Shown here: piece by piece, positions 25,418 to 36,956 of the stretch
Layout: every line of letters starts with the position of its first letter
How positions within the stretch are numbered: the stretch's first letter is position 1
NCBI GenBank assembly: GCA_003640385.1
Contig: RCAB01000070.1
Coordinates: 1 to 64,000 of the forward strand
Source: Setaria digitata
Taxonomy: Eukaryota > Nematoda > Chromadorea > Rhabditida > Setariidae
Direction of reading: 5' to 3'
DNA: 64,000 nucleotides
Translations under genes and position numbers: made by a program
The notes under the pieces: model-generated
What the model was told of the DNA's origin: nothing
The model's database searches: none
What the model saw: only the letters and a program-made list of their open reading frames with translations

Positions 25418-28400
25418 TTAAGTTAGATCTAGTTCAAAATTTAATAAATGTTGAAAATCCAAACAGTGACCATGTCTGAATAGTTTTAAAAGATTTTCAA
25501 CGATTGTAACAGTTGTACCTTCGTCACTAATGTAATCCTTCTGCACAAATTTCTGTTGCTCCATCCGATTTTTTTTTGATAACACAAGCTCTGTGCACGG
25601 TGTATTTAAAATCTGCAAAATAAAAACTCAAAGCCAACGTGAATGTTTGTTTAAAATAAGGAATGAACTTCTAATCACTCCAACCATTCGAGGAACCAGT
25701 AACCCTCCCGATTTCATCAATTTCAACGAACAGATTTTGGGATTATGATTCATTGAAAAAACGAAAAACAAAAACTAACATGTAGTTGCATAAAATTAAT
25801 AACAGCTTTTAATTGCAAATCCTCTACTTTCATCTGAAGCTCCTTTCTGTTGTTATCGCCTTCAATTGCTTCATCAGTAAAAACCAAAGATATTTCCTCC
25901 TGAAAAGTGCTAGTATGATATAAAAATTGTCCAACTATCATATTCAATATTTAAAAACGAAATCCCACTTAACGTTTACCCTTGCCTATTTGAAATGAGA
26001 AAGTACTTTTTCTGTCGCTGTACTTCTATAGCACAAGAGTATCTCTTTTAATTTTTGTCGCAGATGTTGAATCACTGATTCTGAAGGGCGAGAATACAAA
26101 CCCCGTGTAGGGTATACATCGCATCGTTCGTCTGTTTTTTGATACTTATATTCAGTTCTGAATGGCTGAAAAAAAATGAACTGCAGAAAAATCGAATAAT
26201 GATTACACTGAACAATGACTATGTTTGGGAAGCAAACAAAACTGAAAGTGGATATGTTTTGTGGTTCAAGAAGCTGTTAAAAGATATCATGTAGAACATG
26301 GGACAGTTTCTCAGACAGTTTCTCAAATTTCGACAATTGATTTTATAGCTAAACACTACAATTCAGAACAATTGGCTTTTCTAATTGATGATATATACTA
26401 AACATTTTAATAACCTCATCCACTATACAACAGATATATTTGGAGGAGTGGTGACTTAAAGCGCGAGTTCAAATCATATTATGAAATAATGCAAAAAATA
26501 AACCGTTATTTCTGCAAGANTCCTCCACTATACAACAGATATATTTGGAGGAGTGGTGACTTAAAGCGCAAGTTCAAATCATATTATGAAATAATGCAAA
26601 AAATAAACCGTTATTTCTGCAAGAAAACAACGGATCCGCATACAGCGTGTAACACGAGAAAGCATCTGAAGATTCGGAAACTCTGGCGCATGAAATAAAA
26701 TTGCACTGTGCAGTGAATGAAGGAAAATGCGGTTGCACAATCCCAGTTGAATATTTGGACCGGCGTCACCAAGTAAAGCCTGAAAGAAAGCGAAAATATG
26801 ATTGTAAAAAATATTAATATTACGTTACAACGGAAGACTTAAAGTAATTTTAAAACGTTTAAATATTAAATGCCGTTCTTGCATGCCAACTTTTACTATT
26901 AAATTAACGGTAATGGACACGGTTCTGCATTAGTAGTCCATGAAATACTAAAGAATGTAGGGTAGCTCTAACTGTTCTAAAAAGCCAAAAAAAAAAAAAA
27001 TCTTAGTTGTTACTTCCATGCAAAACTGAACACCACATGCCAAAGAATCGATAAAATAGCCACCTTCCATCAACATGCACAACCGCGACCCGACTGCAGT
27101 AGCAGCACTGTCAAGTAATTTCGTCATCCAGTAGTATCCTGCTGGACTTACGTTCATATTTCCTTCTTCATCACCTAATGATAAGACGTAAGTTATCAAA
27201 CATATACTTAAGTGGGCCAAGTAATTCTTTGGAAAAAAACAACAATAAATCCATCAAAATTCTAGTACATACCAAAAGCAGCGTCAAATCCACATGATAC
27301 CAAAATTAAGCCCGGCATAAAATCATAAATTATAGGGATAACAAAGTGCTGCATGAATGCAATGTATTCCGAATCACCCATGCCAACCGCGTTTAGAGGC
27401 ACATTGATCGTATTTTCATCTGTACATTACAATGACCAAATAAATTTTATAACAATCGATGAAGCATAATCGAAGTAATTTAATTTATATCAGTGTAGAT
27501 TTTGTTTGGAATAATCTTCCATTATGGAGGAAGACCAACGCTCATTCTACGAAGCTCATTAAATTAAAAATTCAAAAAATCAGAAAAACTTACAACTATG
27601 AGAAATAGCACTTTCAGATAAATGAGGCCAAAACAGGCCGTACTCATAACGATGTATTGATATCAACTTGATTTTCGGATCATCCGCAATAGCATATTGT
27701 GTGCCCTGGCCAGCATGGACATCCCAATCAACTATTAAAACTTTATCTATACCAAGAGTTCGAGCCTGCAGACGGAATGATCTATATCGGAAAACTCGGT
27801 AAATGAACATGTTGTGTGAGTAGAGTTTGAAAATTGTAGGTCTTTAGAATAACGCAATAATCCACTGTCAGCCGCTACTGCTAGTCACTCGGTCATGATT
27901 CTAAGCCTAGAAAGCAGAATGCATTGCAAAAACTCCATCACTGTAAATCTCTGAGCTCGTGTGGAATACGCTACATTAAGCTGAATTACATAAATGACAT
28001 TTACCAAAACACTTTGAAATCTAAAAAAATTGCTGAAATACCTTCTTTGCACAAATAGCTACATTATTGAATATACAAAAGCCGCATGCTTTTTCACGCG
28101 ATGCATGATGACCTGGTGGTCGAATTGCTACGAACGATGAGCTGTTTCTGAAGTATTCCATAAATTTACGGTTAAATGCTGAAGAATGGATGAGAACTGA
28201 AAAATTTAAATCTATGTTTTCAAAAACATCTAATTACCGTCTACTCCTTACGTTATTAAGAACAGTAGAATCCAATACAGCAGTAGCCTCCTGCTCGCTG
28301 CTAGCACTTAAAATAAAAGTCACCACCAAAATCAAAAAGAAACAGAGAAAATGGAAAGAAACTGACCCTTCCGTTTCTGAAAGGACGGCTTTCAGCGCTT

Positions 28401-29225
28401 CCAACGAAAGACCAACACTAGTCGCAGCTGCTATATAGGAATAATTATTAAAATATACATCATCAAAAGTTGATGCAACTTTTTCCAGTTGATCCTGAAA
28501 TTTTCGATGTGTATACCGGCCAGTGATCTCGGTCTCTTCAAATATCGTAAATTATTATTCATAATTTAAAGAATCTAATCCATCTTTTAGAATTAGAGAT
28601 GAATTAAACAAAATGACGATTTGCACTGCTGGCTTTTCCGAAAATGTTTTTCCAAATAAGTAATGAAGGAAGTAATATTACTTAATCAATCCAACATCAC
28701 TCTTTGAATAATGATCTCTCTATAAGAAAAAGTATTACCAGACTCATCTTTTGTGTTTCTGCAATCCGCTCAATATACACTTGGCTGTGAACCAAGGAAA
28801 GGTCATCTTTGTCAGCCACTTTGGGTTTCAGAAGTATGCATCGTCTCAAAATACCAGAATTCTGTAATTTTAATGGTCAGTGATTTGTAAAGCTAATTTT
28901 TCCTAACTTCCCAACGGTCCTTCAATTTCCTTTATCGAAAATTCATGGCAAAATTCTTGTACTGTACTAAACCTCATGAAGTCGAGAAAGTAACCTGGAA
29001 GTGTAAATTTCATTAAACGTGTAAAACTAAACTCAGAATGGAGGAGATATATATGAGAATAAAAATCTAAAGGATTTTTGTGCAACAAGAGAAAACCTCA
29101 AGTTTTTCCAGCACTGCACTGAGACGTCCCGGATGTTCCAGATGATAAGCATCCCATTCACACCGGTGCTGCAACATCGACTTGTCCGTTCCAAAATATA
29201 CTTTCCTCTGTTCCATTTTCGACAT
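25418..29225 (-). CDS. Class II histone deacetylase (HDAC6/10-like, single domain)
   Basis: Eleven minus-strand exons: 29225-29097, 28861-28739, 28494-28367, 28147-28042, 27765-27594, 27419-27273, 27174-27014, 26779-26654, 26165-26007, 25899-25780, 25612-25418. Phases agree and give 521 residues. The catalytic domain fills residues 8-365: [31 protein letters not shown] with the His140/His141 pair, [13 protein letters not shown] with zinc ligands Asp177 and His179, [25 protein letters not shown] with ligand Asp265, and EGGYF with Tyr308. The family removes acetyl groups from lysines of histones or cytoplasmic proteins such as tubulin. No second deacetylase domain or ubiquitin-binding zinc finger is seen. 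About 155 C-terminal residues are unassigned. Ala180 replaces a usual His. The end of the eighth exon (CGT|GTTACA) is uncertain because an assembly duplication starts nearby. The family call is firm, and the last four exons are less so. Confidence 0.85.
26419..26624. other. Assembly joint: single N between 101-bp duplicates
   Basis: Copies 26419-26519 and 26524-26624 differ at one base (GCGCGA against GCGCAA) and flank the N at 26520. They lie in the deacetylase intron after its eighth exon. Most likely overlapping contig ends, possibly from two haplotypes, were joined without merging. Confidence 0.85.
28252..28306 (-). other. Cryptic or alternative 55-nt exon in the deacetylase gene
   Basis: Inside the intron after exon 3 there is an open segment with a T-rich TTAAG acceptor and an AAC|GTAAGG donor. 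Its start phase fits the preceding exon, but its 55-nt length throws the next catalytic exon ([15 protein letters not shown]) out of frame. Skipping it restores the conserved sequence. It is either a chance exon or a poison exon. Confidence 0.3.
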
Positions 29226-29450
29226 CCTCTCGTCCTCGAAGTTTCTACCGTAGTAGTGAACGCAGACAGATGCCTCTGTATCACAACAGTAGCTGAATGT
29301 TCCTACCGAACGCCGCCTTATGACTTAAATTAAGTAACACGTGACGTGTGTTACTTGGCCACTCAGGTAGCTTAGCTCAAACTGCTAGTTATCAAGGATT
29401 TCCACATTTTGTGCTTGCGAACCGTAGCATGCAATTTCACACTCGTCTAG

Positions 29451-29861
29451 TGCTTTCTTCCTCACCGGACGATTTTCCCTGGAAGAGACACCTTGTCGCC
29501 TCACAGTGGCACTCAACCGGGTAGCACGACCTCATTTCCGGGCACTCAACCGGGTAGCACGACTTCATTTCCGGGCACTCAACCGGGCAGCACAACTTCA
29601 TTTTCGGGCACTCAACCGGGTAGCACAACTTCAATTCCGCCGTGCGGTAAACCAGAAATCATGAATTTAGGGCTGTTACATATTGCAGTTGGAATTTGCA
29701 GTTTCTTGGCATTTATTCAATTTGTAAATTACACTAGTTACTTTTCACCTGTTGCGTTGGTCGTATATCGGAGTGGTACCGCTGTACGTGGTAGTCCGCT
29801 TATGGAGTTAACGTTTGTTCACGTTCTCCGCTTACTTTACGTGTTAGCGGAACTACTGTAA
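29451..29861 (+). CDS. Doubtful ORF containing the 33-bp repeats and a hydrophobic tail
   Basis: The frame is open from 29451 to the stop at 29861. The first part is a Ser/Thr/Pro/Gly mucin-like repeat. The rest, from the first in-frame ATG at 29661, encodes about 66 residues with a hydrophobic segment (LLHIAVGICSFLAFIQF). No ATG precedes the repeats, so translation would need an upstream exon or would start at 29661. The higher GC content and length argue for some constraint, but the reverse frame is open too and no family is recognised. It lies head-to-head with the deacetylase gene, so it could equally be promoter DNA. Confidence 0.25.
   Translation, partial: CFLPHRTIFPGRDTLSPHSGTQPGSTTSFPGTQPGSTTSFPGTQPGSTTSFSGTQPGSTTSIPPCGKPEIMNLGLLHIAVGICSFLAFIQFVNYTSYFSPVALVVYRSGTAVRGSPLMELTFVHVLRLLYVLAELL
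29507..29638. repeat. Four tandem 33-bp repeats
   Basis: Units start at 29507, 29540, 29573 and 29606 and differ at a few positions. The array is GC-richer than its surroundings. Plus-strand translation gives the 11-residue repeat GTQPGSTTSFP. The minus strand is also open. Confidence 0.95.
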
Positions 29862-31980
29862 CACTTGCAAATACTAGACGTTTTCGCAACAATACCACTT
29901 AATTAATCTTCCGAAAGTTTTCAGCAATTATTGCACATTTCTCCATTAGCTTTTTTTTTTTTTCGAAATTTTACATTAATATCACACGTCTTAATCAAAA
30001 TTTTGCAAATGCACCAGACAGGAATGTTGAAGCTAAGTTTTCCGCAAAAGTTGTATGGTGTGAGTGACGTGTAAGTGGCGTGTGATCTCTGAAACAACGA
30101 ATGACTTTTTTTTTTCGGTGGCTAAGGTTTTTTTTTCAGTACTCAAGAATTTAATTGTACATTAACAAATTTCTTCCTAATTCTTTCATCTCACATTGTT
30201 AGGGTTAGTAAGTGTTGTGTCGTGTAAGGAACGAATGAATATCACTTCTGTAATGTAGCTTTTTTTTTTTTTCCACTTGTATATACATGTAATTTGAACA
30301 GTAATTTTTGGTTTAGTTAACTACTCAGTGTTTAGGATATAAATTTGATTAAATTTTTGCTTTTTTTTTCACTGAAAAATATGCGCAGAAAAATAAATTT
30401 TTTATATTTTTGTGAAACTTTTAGAAATTTTTTGATTCGCTTTTATATCGCTACATTTTAAATTTTCACATTTCCAGTCATCTTTTTGTAACTCCTTTTT
30501 TGCAATACGTTTAAATATGATTATCACGCTTCGGTTTCTTCCTCTTTACAAGTTCTGAAATGTGATAATTATTCCTTTCCTGCATAACCACTGTTTTCGG
30601 TACTAATGCAGTGCACTGATTGGATTGTTTCATTCCTGAAATCCATTATAATTTATTAGGATAGATATTTACATACAAGTGTTGTCCTTTTCCTCCACCG
30701 ATTGTCCTTGTCGTTAGAAATGCATTTGTTCGATTAGTCTTTGATAAGTCATTTGATTACGTGATAGTAAACATTGAACTGGAGTGAGAAAACAGTTCCG
30801 AGAACCACCACGCTGAAGTCAAAATTCTGTCAAATTTTACCGATCGAGAAACGCTTACTTCGATTAACGCAACTGACTAGACTAATATTTGTGTTGTATT
30901 GTAGGATTAAGTGGAAAAGTAGTAGTATGTCGATCTGTATCTTTTCTCTTAACCACGTTTTGAAAGTGAATTGAAGTGTTTGAAGTTTAAGGTTTTGGTT
31001 TATGTTTGTAGATTTTTGAGGTAATAAAAATGATGCATTACTGGAAAAGAGTGACAGCATTAAATTTGTTAGTAAGAGAGTAAAATGGATTCATGAGAAG
31101 TATTGAAAAGGAAAGATTTTGAAACACACAAAAACATTTAGCAAATTTAAATATCTGTGAATAGATAGAAAATGAAATCTGTGATTTTATTTATCATTCA
31201 ATACTAGTTTAGAATTCCATCTATCAGAAGCTAGACGAGTCAAATATTGTGCAGAAAAGTCAGTGCGATGTTAGTTTTATGACAGATATGCTACCACGAC
31301 AAAACATTATTCAGCTCTTTTTCGAAATACCTTTTATGAAAGAAAATTTATGCAGACTAATTTTTTCGAAAACAGTGAACACTTACGTAAGGAGATGTTC
31401 TGCTCATTTTCGGTGATATAATGTTATTTTTTATTGGTCGTAATTTCTAGAATGGATAGTTCCTGTGGTCCCGCAAATTAAAACCATAACTGTAAATTGT
31501 TTTTTTATTGTGTGTTGCATATTTTCAGTGTTCTGATTCAAATTTTATCGTAGTTTTTTTTCTTTTCTGATATTTTCATTTTTAAAAATTAAAGAAAAAT
31601 GTGGTTTTTAGACGAGAAAGAAGAATAAACAATGAGGTAAACCTCAAATATTGCTTAAATCAGAAAACTTATATAGTTTTATATTTTGTTAAATTGTTCA
31701 TGATTTAAATTAAATTGTTAAGTGATTTGAACTTCGCAACCAAAAAAAAAAAATTTGAATTTCTAAAAACCATGACATAGCATTCATCGTTCGAGGCATT
31801 CATATTTATCGGATATTCTTATAAAACCGTTGTGAATTTTCTTTTTTTTGTGTTGATTACTAATATCAGCTATTCTCCAGGTACAGGTGTTCATGAATAG
31901 CATATTTTCTTTCATGAATAGGTTTATAAGCTACTGATAAATTTTGGAGAAATATGAAGGTTTAATTAACGTACTTTTTC
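29862..31980. other. Intergenic interval
   Basis: T-rich, with several poly(T) runs. ORFs near 30774-31060 overlap on opposite strands and look random. Nothing else can be supported. Confidence 0.4.
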
Positions 31981-32713
31981 ATGTTGGGAATAAAACAAGA
32001 GACAGGTATCAAATCAAAACAGTTTTCTCCAGGTTGGATGCATCGCTGAAAGTAGAGACTTTTAATATTTGCTTGTTTTAAACACTTCTCATCCGTAGGA
32101 GACACACCAAGTCGAAATTAAAATAGATTCCTAGAGAACTATGATTGGAAACTAAGAAAATAGAGGGAAACTAGGCAACATTTCTCATCATTCAGGAAAA
32201 AATTTAAGTCGTTTGAATACTGAAGTTAAGAAATGAATGATATAAAGCAGAATGAAAAAAAAAAAAAAACATACTCCAGTGCAATTACTGATATTTCGCT
32301 TTTGTTAATTTCTGAAGTGAAACTAGGCCAATTCCACTTTCAGATGCATAATTTCGGAACCACCTATTGACATTACTTATAAATAAAATTAGATAGCGTG
32401 AGAGCTAATATTATTTTTCTTTTCCAGAATATAACCCATATTACTTGTATACAGTTACTCAAGCTATTGAATATTCATTGTACAGCCTCGTTCCTACTCG
32501 TTCATCCATGATCGAAAGCACTAGCAACGTAAGTGAAAGTTCATTTTAAATCAAGTATTTTGAGCAAAATGTGCTAGATTTAATAATTTCTAAATAAAAA
32601 TATATACACCTAAAAAGTGTTTAGTAATTTTGTTAGAACTAGCTGAATAACTGTCTCGAGTATTTTAGGAATCGGTTATGGAAAACAAGAGCAGTCAAAA
32701 AGTAATATTTTAG
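31981..32713 (+). CDS. Possible three-exon gene for a 56-residue protein
   Basis: The core is exon 32428-32528, with a strong TTTTTCTTTTCCAG acceptor and an AAC|GTAAGT donor. It reads YNPYYLYTVTQAIEYSLYSL and continues for 33 codons. A 25-nt exon beginning with ATG at 31981 and ending at GTATCA supplies the right phase, and an exon at 32669-32713 after TATTTTAG ends at TAG, also in phase. The product would be a small Tyr/Ser-rich protein without signal or membrane segment. I recognise no family. The middle exon is convincing. The first and last are chosen by phase only and may belong to a longer gene. Confidence 0.35.
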
Positions 32714-35227
32714 ATGGATTTTTCAAAAGTAGTTAGTTTTCGTTATGAGAAGATAATCTAGAGTGAACTAATAATATGGTCCAAATTGGGATAGCATGGG
32801 GCAAATATATTATCTTCTAATATAGAAAGTATACCTGACATTTTTGGTGCGAATATTTAGGAACTTGATGGACCGGAACTTCGTGAACTATAATGTATAG
32901 CATAATTGCTAGTAAGCTTATGTGCGTGTAGTCAAAAGAGATCGAAATGTATCATTCCAGCAATAAACAAATAACTATCCTTCTGTTCATCTTAATGTTG
33001 TACTATTAGCTTGAGCTTTGTCTCAAACTTTACTTTTCAATTTTCAATTTTTAGTTTAATTCATGGAAAAGGTGGAAAACAATGTGCTGAAAATTTTTCT
33101 CACTTTAATTATTAGCCGATTGTTTTTCGGTGAAATTAATTAACTATTGGAATTATAGATTTTAGCCTTCTTAAGAAATTACTACTGTTCCATCCTATGG
33201 TCTTCAAAATTTAATGCTTATTTTGCAAAATTCATATTTCTCTCAGTTTTTAAAGTCGACGCAAAATACATTACCGATAGTGGTGTTTTTCTAGTTGGTT
33301 AAAGTAATTCAGTAAGCTAAAAGAATTTAAAAAATTTTGAATTTTTTCTTCTTTTTTTTGAATATATTCTTAGTGTCTTTTTAGGCAATATCGTTCTGAA
33401 AAGCGGATGCGCTGATAGAATTCAGAAAGTGTGATTTTTTTTTTCTGAAGGTTGATGCGATATCATGTCTTTATCAAAGCAAGTTTCGTAACAGTGGAGT
33501 AATCTCGGTCATCTCGAAATTACGTTACTTTTCAACGTCTTCAACCATCATTTGGAAAAGAAAGGAAAGATAGGAAGAAATACAAGTTTTCCTTCTGAAC
33601 TTAATAGGTTGATTACATTGCCAGTTATTAGTTATCTTAGTTATTCACATCATTTAAGATGAACAGTGAGAGAAGTACGGAAGAGGCAAGAGATAATAAT
33701 GGTAGCTACTTAAAAAGTATATGCTGCTTTAACAGGGTCCGTTAAATAATATAAAAAAATAAGAATTAGCTTAGTTCAGTTATTCTTTCTTTTGATGTTT
33801 AAAGGCGTTGTATTATATATTTCCTTAAATATCAAAAAGACGACCAGTGAAATAATATTAATGAAAGAGATAATTGCTGTGCAGGGATAATTATTTGATG
33901 CAAAATGAACGTCCATTTCCATAGACGAAACAAAAACGATGGTAAAGGAGTTTCTGAAATGAAGCTTACTATTGAATTGATCTGAAGAAACGACTTGCTT
34001 TATATTTAATTTCTTTCTTTTTAAGTTTTATTAAAAACTAACGGCAATTATAACTGGAATTTCCCTGAGGATAAGGAAATTCTCTAGCGATATGCGTCGA
34101 ATAGACAATTACTTTCAGTTAAAGTCAACTGAAAAGGTTAATGTATCAAATAATGTGATTTCTTGAAGCATTAAAAGTATGTGCGCACTTTTTCATTAGT
34201 GGTGCTGTTCAAATAGCTGCTGGAGATTGCGCATAACCGACTCTACAACATATTTTATGGATCTGATTGGATCAAGAATTGACGTATGAGGGATTAGTAA
34301 ATATTGTTATTCTCTCAAATATAACTTTCTTAAATGGAAAAATTCAGTAAAATGGAGTAGTAAAATTTGTATTTGTTTCTTATTTCTCCTCACAAAACCC
34401 ATTTAGGGAAATCTGAATAAAATATTTCGTTGTTTTTACGGTGAGCAGACTTGGCTTCCTGTGGAGGTTCTATTTTTTATATTCACAAAGTATTTAGTTG
34501 GTTTAGGTACCCTGAGCTAATGAGAAATATGGTCACTCATTGGTTGGAATTTTATCCTTATCTGAGATTCATTTATTATCGCTAATCTTCTGCTGCTTTC
34601 CTTTTGACTGATTTGTTGCAGATAATAATAATGGAGGACTCAATAATGTGTTATACGATGTGTATTAATTTGCTAGATTGTCTGTGAAATTTGCGTATTT
34701 AGACAGGGAAAAGGAGTGGAGCAGTTTGAATTGCTGTTCAAAATTAGGTTTTCCGGTAGCATGTTAATTCATTTTTTAATTTCTTTTTTCGTTGATTACT
34801 TAATGATTCAACCGTTTCATCCCATCCTCTCCATTTTATACTCTGCACAATTTTACTGTTTGGTATATTTTCATAGCAATTGATATTTTACAAAATTAAT
34901 AGGTTTAGGAGTTAGATGTAGCAAATTCTTCCATTATTTGTTTCATTATATTTCTACGATTTACAGTTATATAATTCTTTCATTGTAAAAGAATTTTCTT
35001 CACTCCTTTTTTCGAGTAGGATTAATTGTTATATTGCTACGATATTTATACATTTCTACAACAATGTGTAACTCTTATGTTTGTTAATAAGGATTTTATT
35101 ACAGCATTTAGTTATTTTTGTTGAATTTTTCTGTGTAGCATTATGCAAGAGTCAGTGCGGTGGTCATCGTTTGTTTTCCTTGCGACCTGGAACTCTTATC
35201 GAGTTTTAGTAAAATTTTGCAAATTTC
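32714..35227. other. Intergenic interval upstream of SEC61B
   Basis: AT-rich with no supported exon. A 28-codon ATG ORF near 33660 has protein-like codons but no splice partners. Confidence 0.4.
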
Positions 35228-35229
35228 AG
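35228..35229 (+). promoter_or_regulatory. Candidate spliced-leader acceptor of SEC61B
   Basis: GCAAATTTCAG ends at 35229, 19 nt before the ATG at 35249. Confidence 0.45.
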
Positions 35230-35248
35230 GTATTTGGTAAGCTTAAAT

Positions 35249-35701
35249 ATGTCAGACACAGGTCGCAGTCCAGGACGTGCTGCACGAGCTGGTTCTGGGG
35301 GAACAACAGTGCGACAAAGACGTGGTGGTCCCTCAGCAGGTCATTTTTAAAAAACGTTCAATTGTTTATCTGTTTCCTGAGAATTTTAACTAAAAGAATT
35401 GGAAGATCACATTTCTGGTCTGGCTCGGTAGTGGAACTAAAATCACTAAATGCATTTTGTCATTTATTAATTTTAATCAGTTTCCAAATGTCTTAGAATA
35501 ATAGTTTTGCTCTATTTTCCTTCAGGTTCGGGACGCGCAGCACGTGGTGGCGTAAGTAGTGGTGGTTTATGGCGTTTTTATACGGAAGATGCAACTGGTC
35601 TGAAAATCGGTCCAGTTCCAGTACTGGTCATGAGTCTTGTTTTTATAGCTTCTGTTTTCATACTTCATATCTGGGGTAAATATACCCGTTCACATCACTG
35701 A
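35249..35701 (+). CDS. SEC61B: Sec61 translocon beta subunit
   Basis: Two exons (35249-35339, 35526-35701) give 88 residues, close to the usual 80-100. The N-terminal half is a cytosolic, Gly/Ser/Arg-rich tail with the repeated motif GRAAR. The conserved [22 protein letters not shown] block follows, and then one tail-anchor helix (about residues 63-81, [19 protein letters not shown]) and a short luminal end. The protein is the small tail-anchored subunit of the ER protein-conducting channel and helps dock ribosomes and targeting factors. The first ATG lies just after a splice acceptor, so the start is secure. NOP2 follows on the same strand 1.25 kb downstream. Shared transcription as an operon is possible but not shown. 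Confidence 0.96.
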
Positions 35702-36897
35702 TAAATCATTCATGTTTGCAGATTAATTTATACTATTGTCATAATGAACTATGAAAACTTATGTAAATGAGACGTTTTTCTAGAAGAGAGTTTATATTAA
35801 TAGCCTTATGCTATAATTCCAGTCTTATCGCAAAATGGAACGCTTTCAAATTTCAGTTTGAACTTGGATGATATTTTTGATTCCTAATTTTCTGGTGATA
35901 TATTCTGTAGTTGTTATTTAGTCGTTTATTTGATGATTATTTGATATTGTTAGCGTGTGATAATCTATGTTTTATGCCCGCCAGGTGATGACATACATAA
36001 TGTTGGTATGGGTAGTCGATTATTTGTCAAACATTTATTAGTTTCATTTATACATACTTTTGTATTTCCACTTACTTTCACTAAGGAATTGCGAAATAGT
36101 CCGAAAGTTTGCCAAAGTATTTTAAATTTTTGAAGCCTTCAAATTATTTGATCATATGAGTATAGATGAAGGTTTTGTTTAGTTTATCGTGGGATTCGTT
36201 TTAAAAAGCATTTTTTGTTTGCATCACTATTTAATGTTAGTTGTTAATGGTGATGAATTGTTCGGTTGTGAAAGAATTTTGCATAAACTACAATGAATGG
36301 CTTCATATGTTGTTTTTTAGTGCAGTTACGTTACTACCACGACTACTACTGCTGTTGTAGTTATTGTCACTTTGAAACAGTTCACCCGAATTATAATTGT
36401 TATTACCATATGTTTCCCATCTTCCACGATTAAATCCTTTTTTTTTCTAAAATTTTAGATTAAAAAAGTTAAACAGTTTCGTTAAGAATCTTAGTTTGGA
36501 AATTTCTGAAGCACTGGTTGAGATATGATCTGGAATTGAGTCTTGGAGGTCCTACAGATTTTAAGGAACTAAACTCGACTTTCGAGTTTAAGATATTGGG
36601 GCGGTGGCCATCTCAGTACATTGTTTGATATTTAGGTCTCTTTTAATGATATTAAGATAATGTAGAAGAAATAACAAAATGAATATTCAGTAATTTCTGT
36701 GGTAGTAATATATCAAAGGAATGATATTGAAGTGTGGCAGTGCCGCCAGTAATTATTGCTTCCAAGAAGGTTCTTGTCTATGCCGTAACAGTCGTCGTGT
36801 GTGAACTTCGGTTATACAACAGGGGTTTTTTGTTTTTGTTTTTTTTTCCTTGAGTAAAGAGTGGTCTCAATTCGTATGAGAATTATTCATCATTTTC
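35702..36897. other. SEC61B 3' UTR and spacer to NOP2
   Basis: No exon is seen. T-rich DNA leads into the acceptor before NOP2. Confidence 0.5.
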
Positions 36898-36899
36898 AG
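36898..36899 (+). promoter_or_regulatory. Candidate spliced-leader acceptor of NOP2
   Basis: CATCATTTTCAG ends at 36899, 57 nt before the first ATG at 36957. Same-strand SEC61B upstream makes an operon-type acceptor conceivable. Confidence 0.4.
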
Positions 36900-36956
36900 G
36901 TTTTGGAATCTTTATTGATGGTATTAATTGAAGAAATTATTGAAAATAGGTACAAA

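Noticed and set aside
26419..26624. A real tandem duplication at the deacetylase locus
   Set aside because: A single N lies exactly between the copies, and three other places in the window show the same pattern, which points to contig joining.
35143..35496. 117-codon ORF overlapping SEC61B exon 1
   Set aside because: It runs in another frame over the real SEC61B coding sequence and across its intron.
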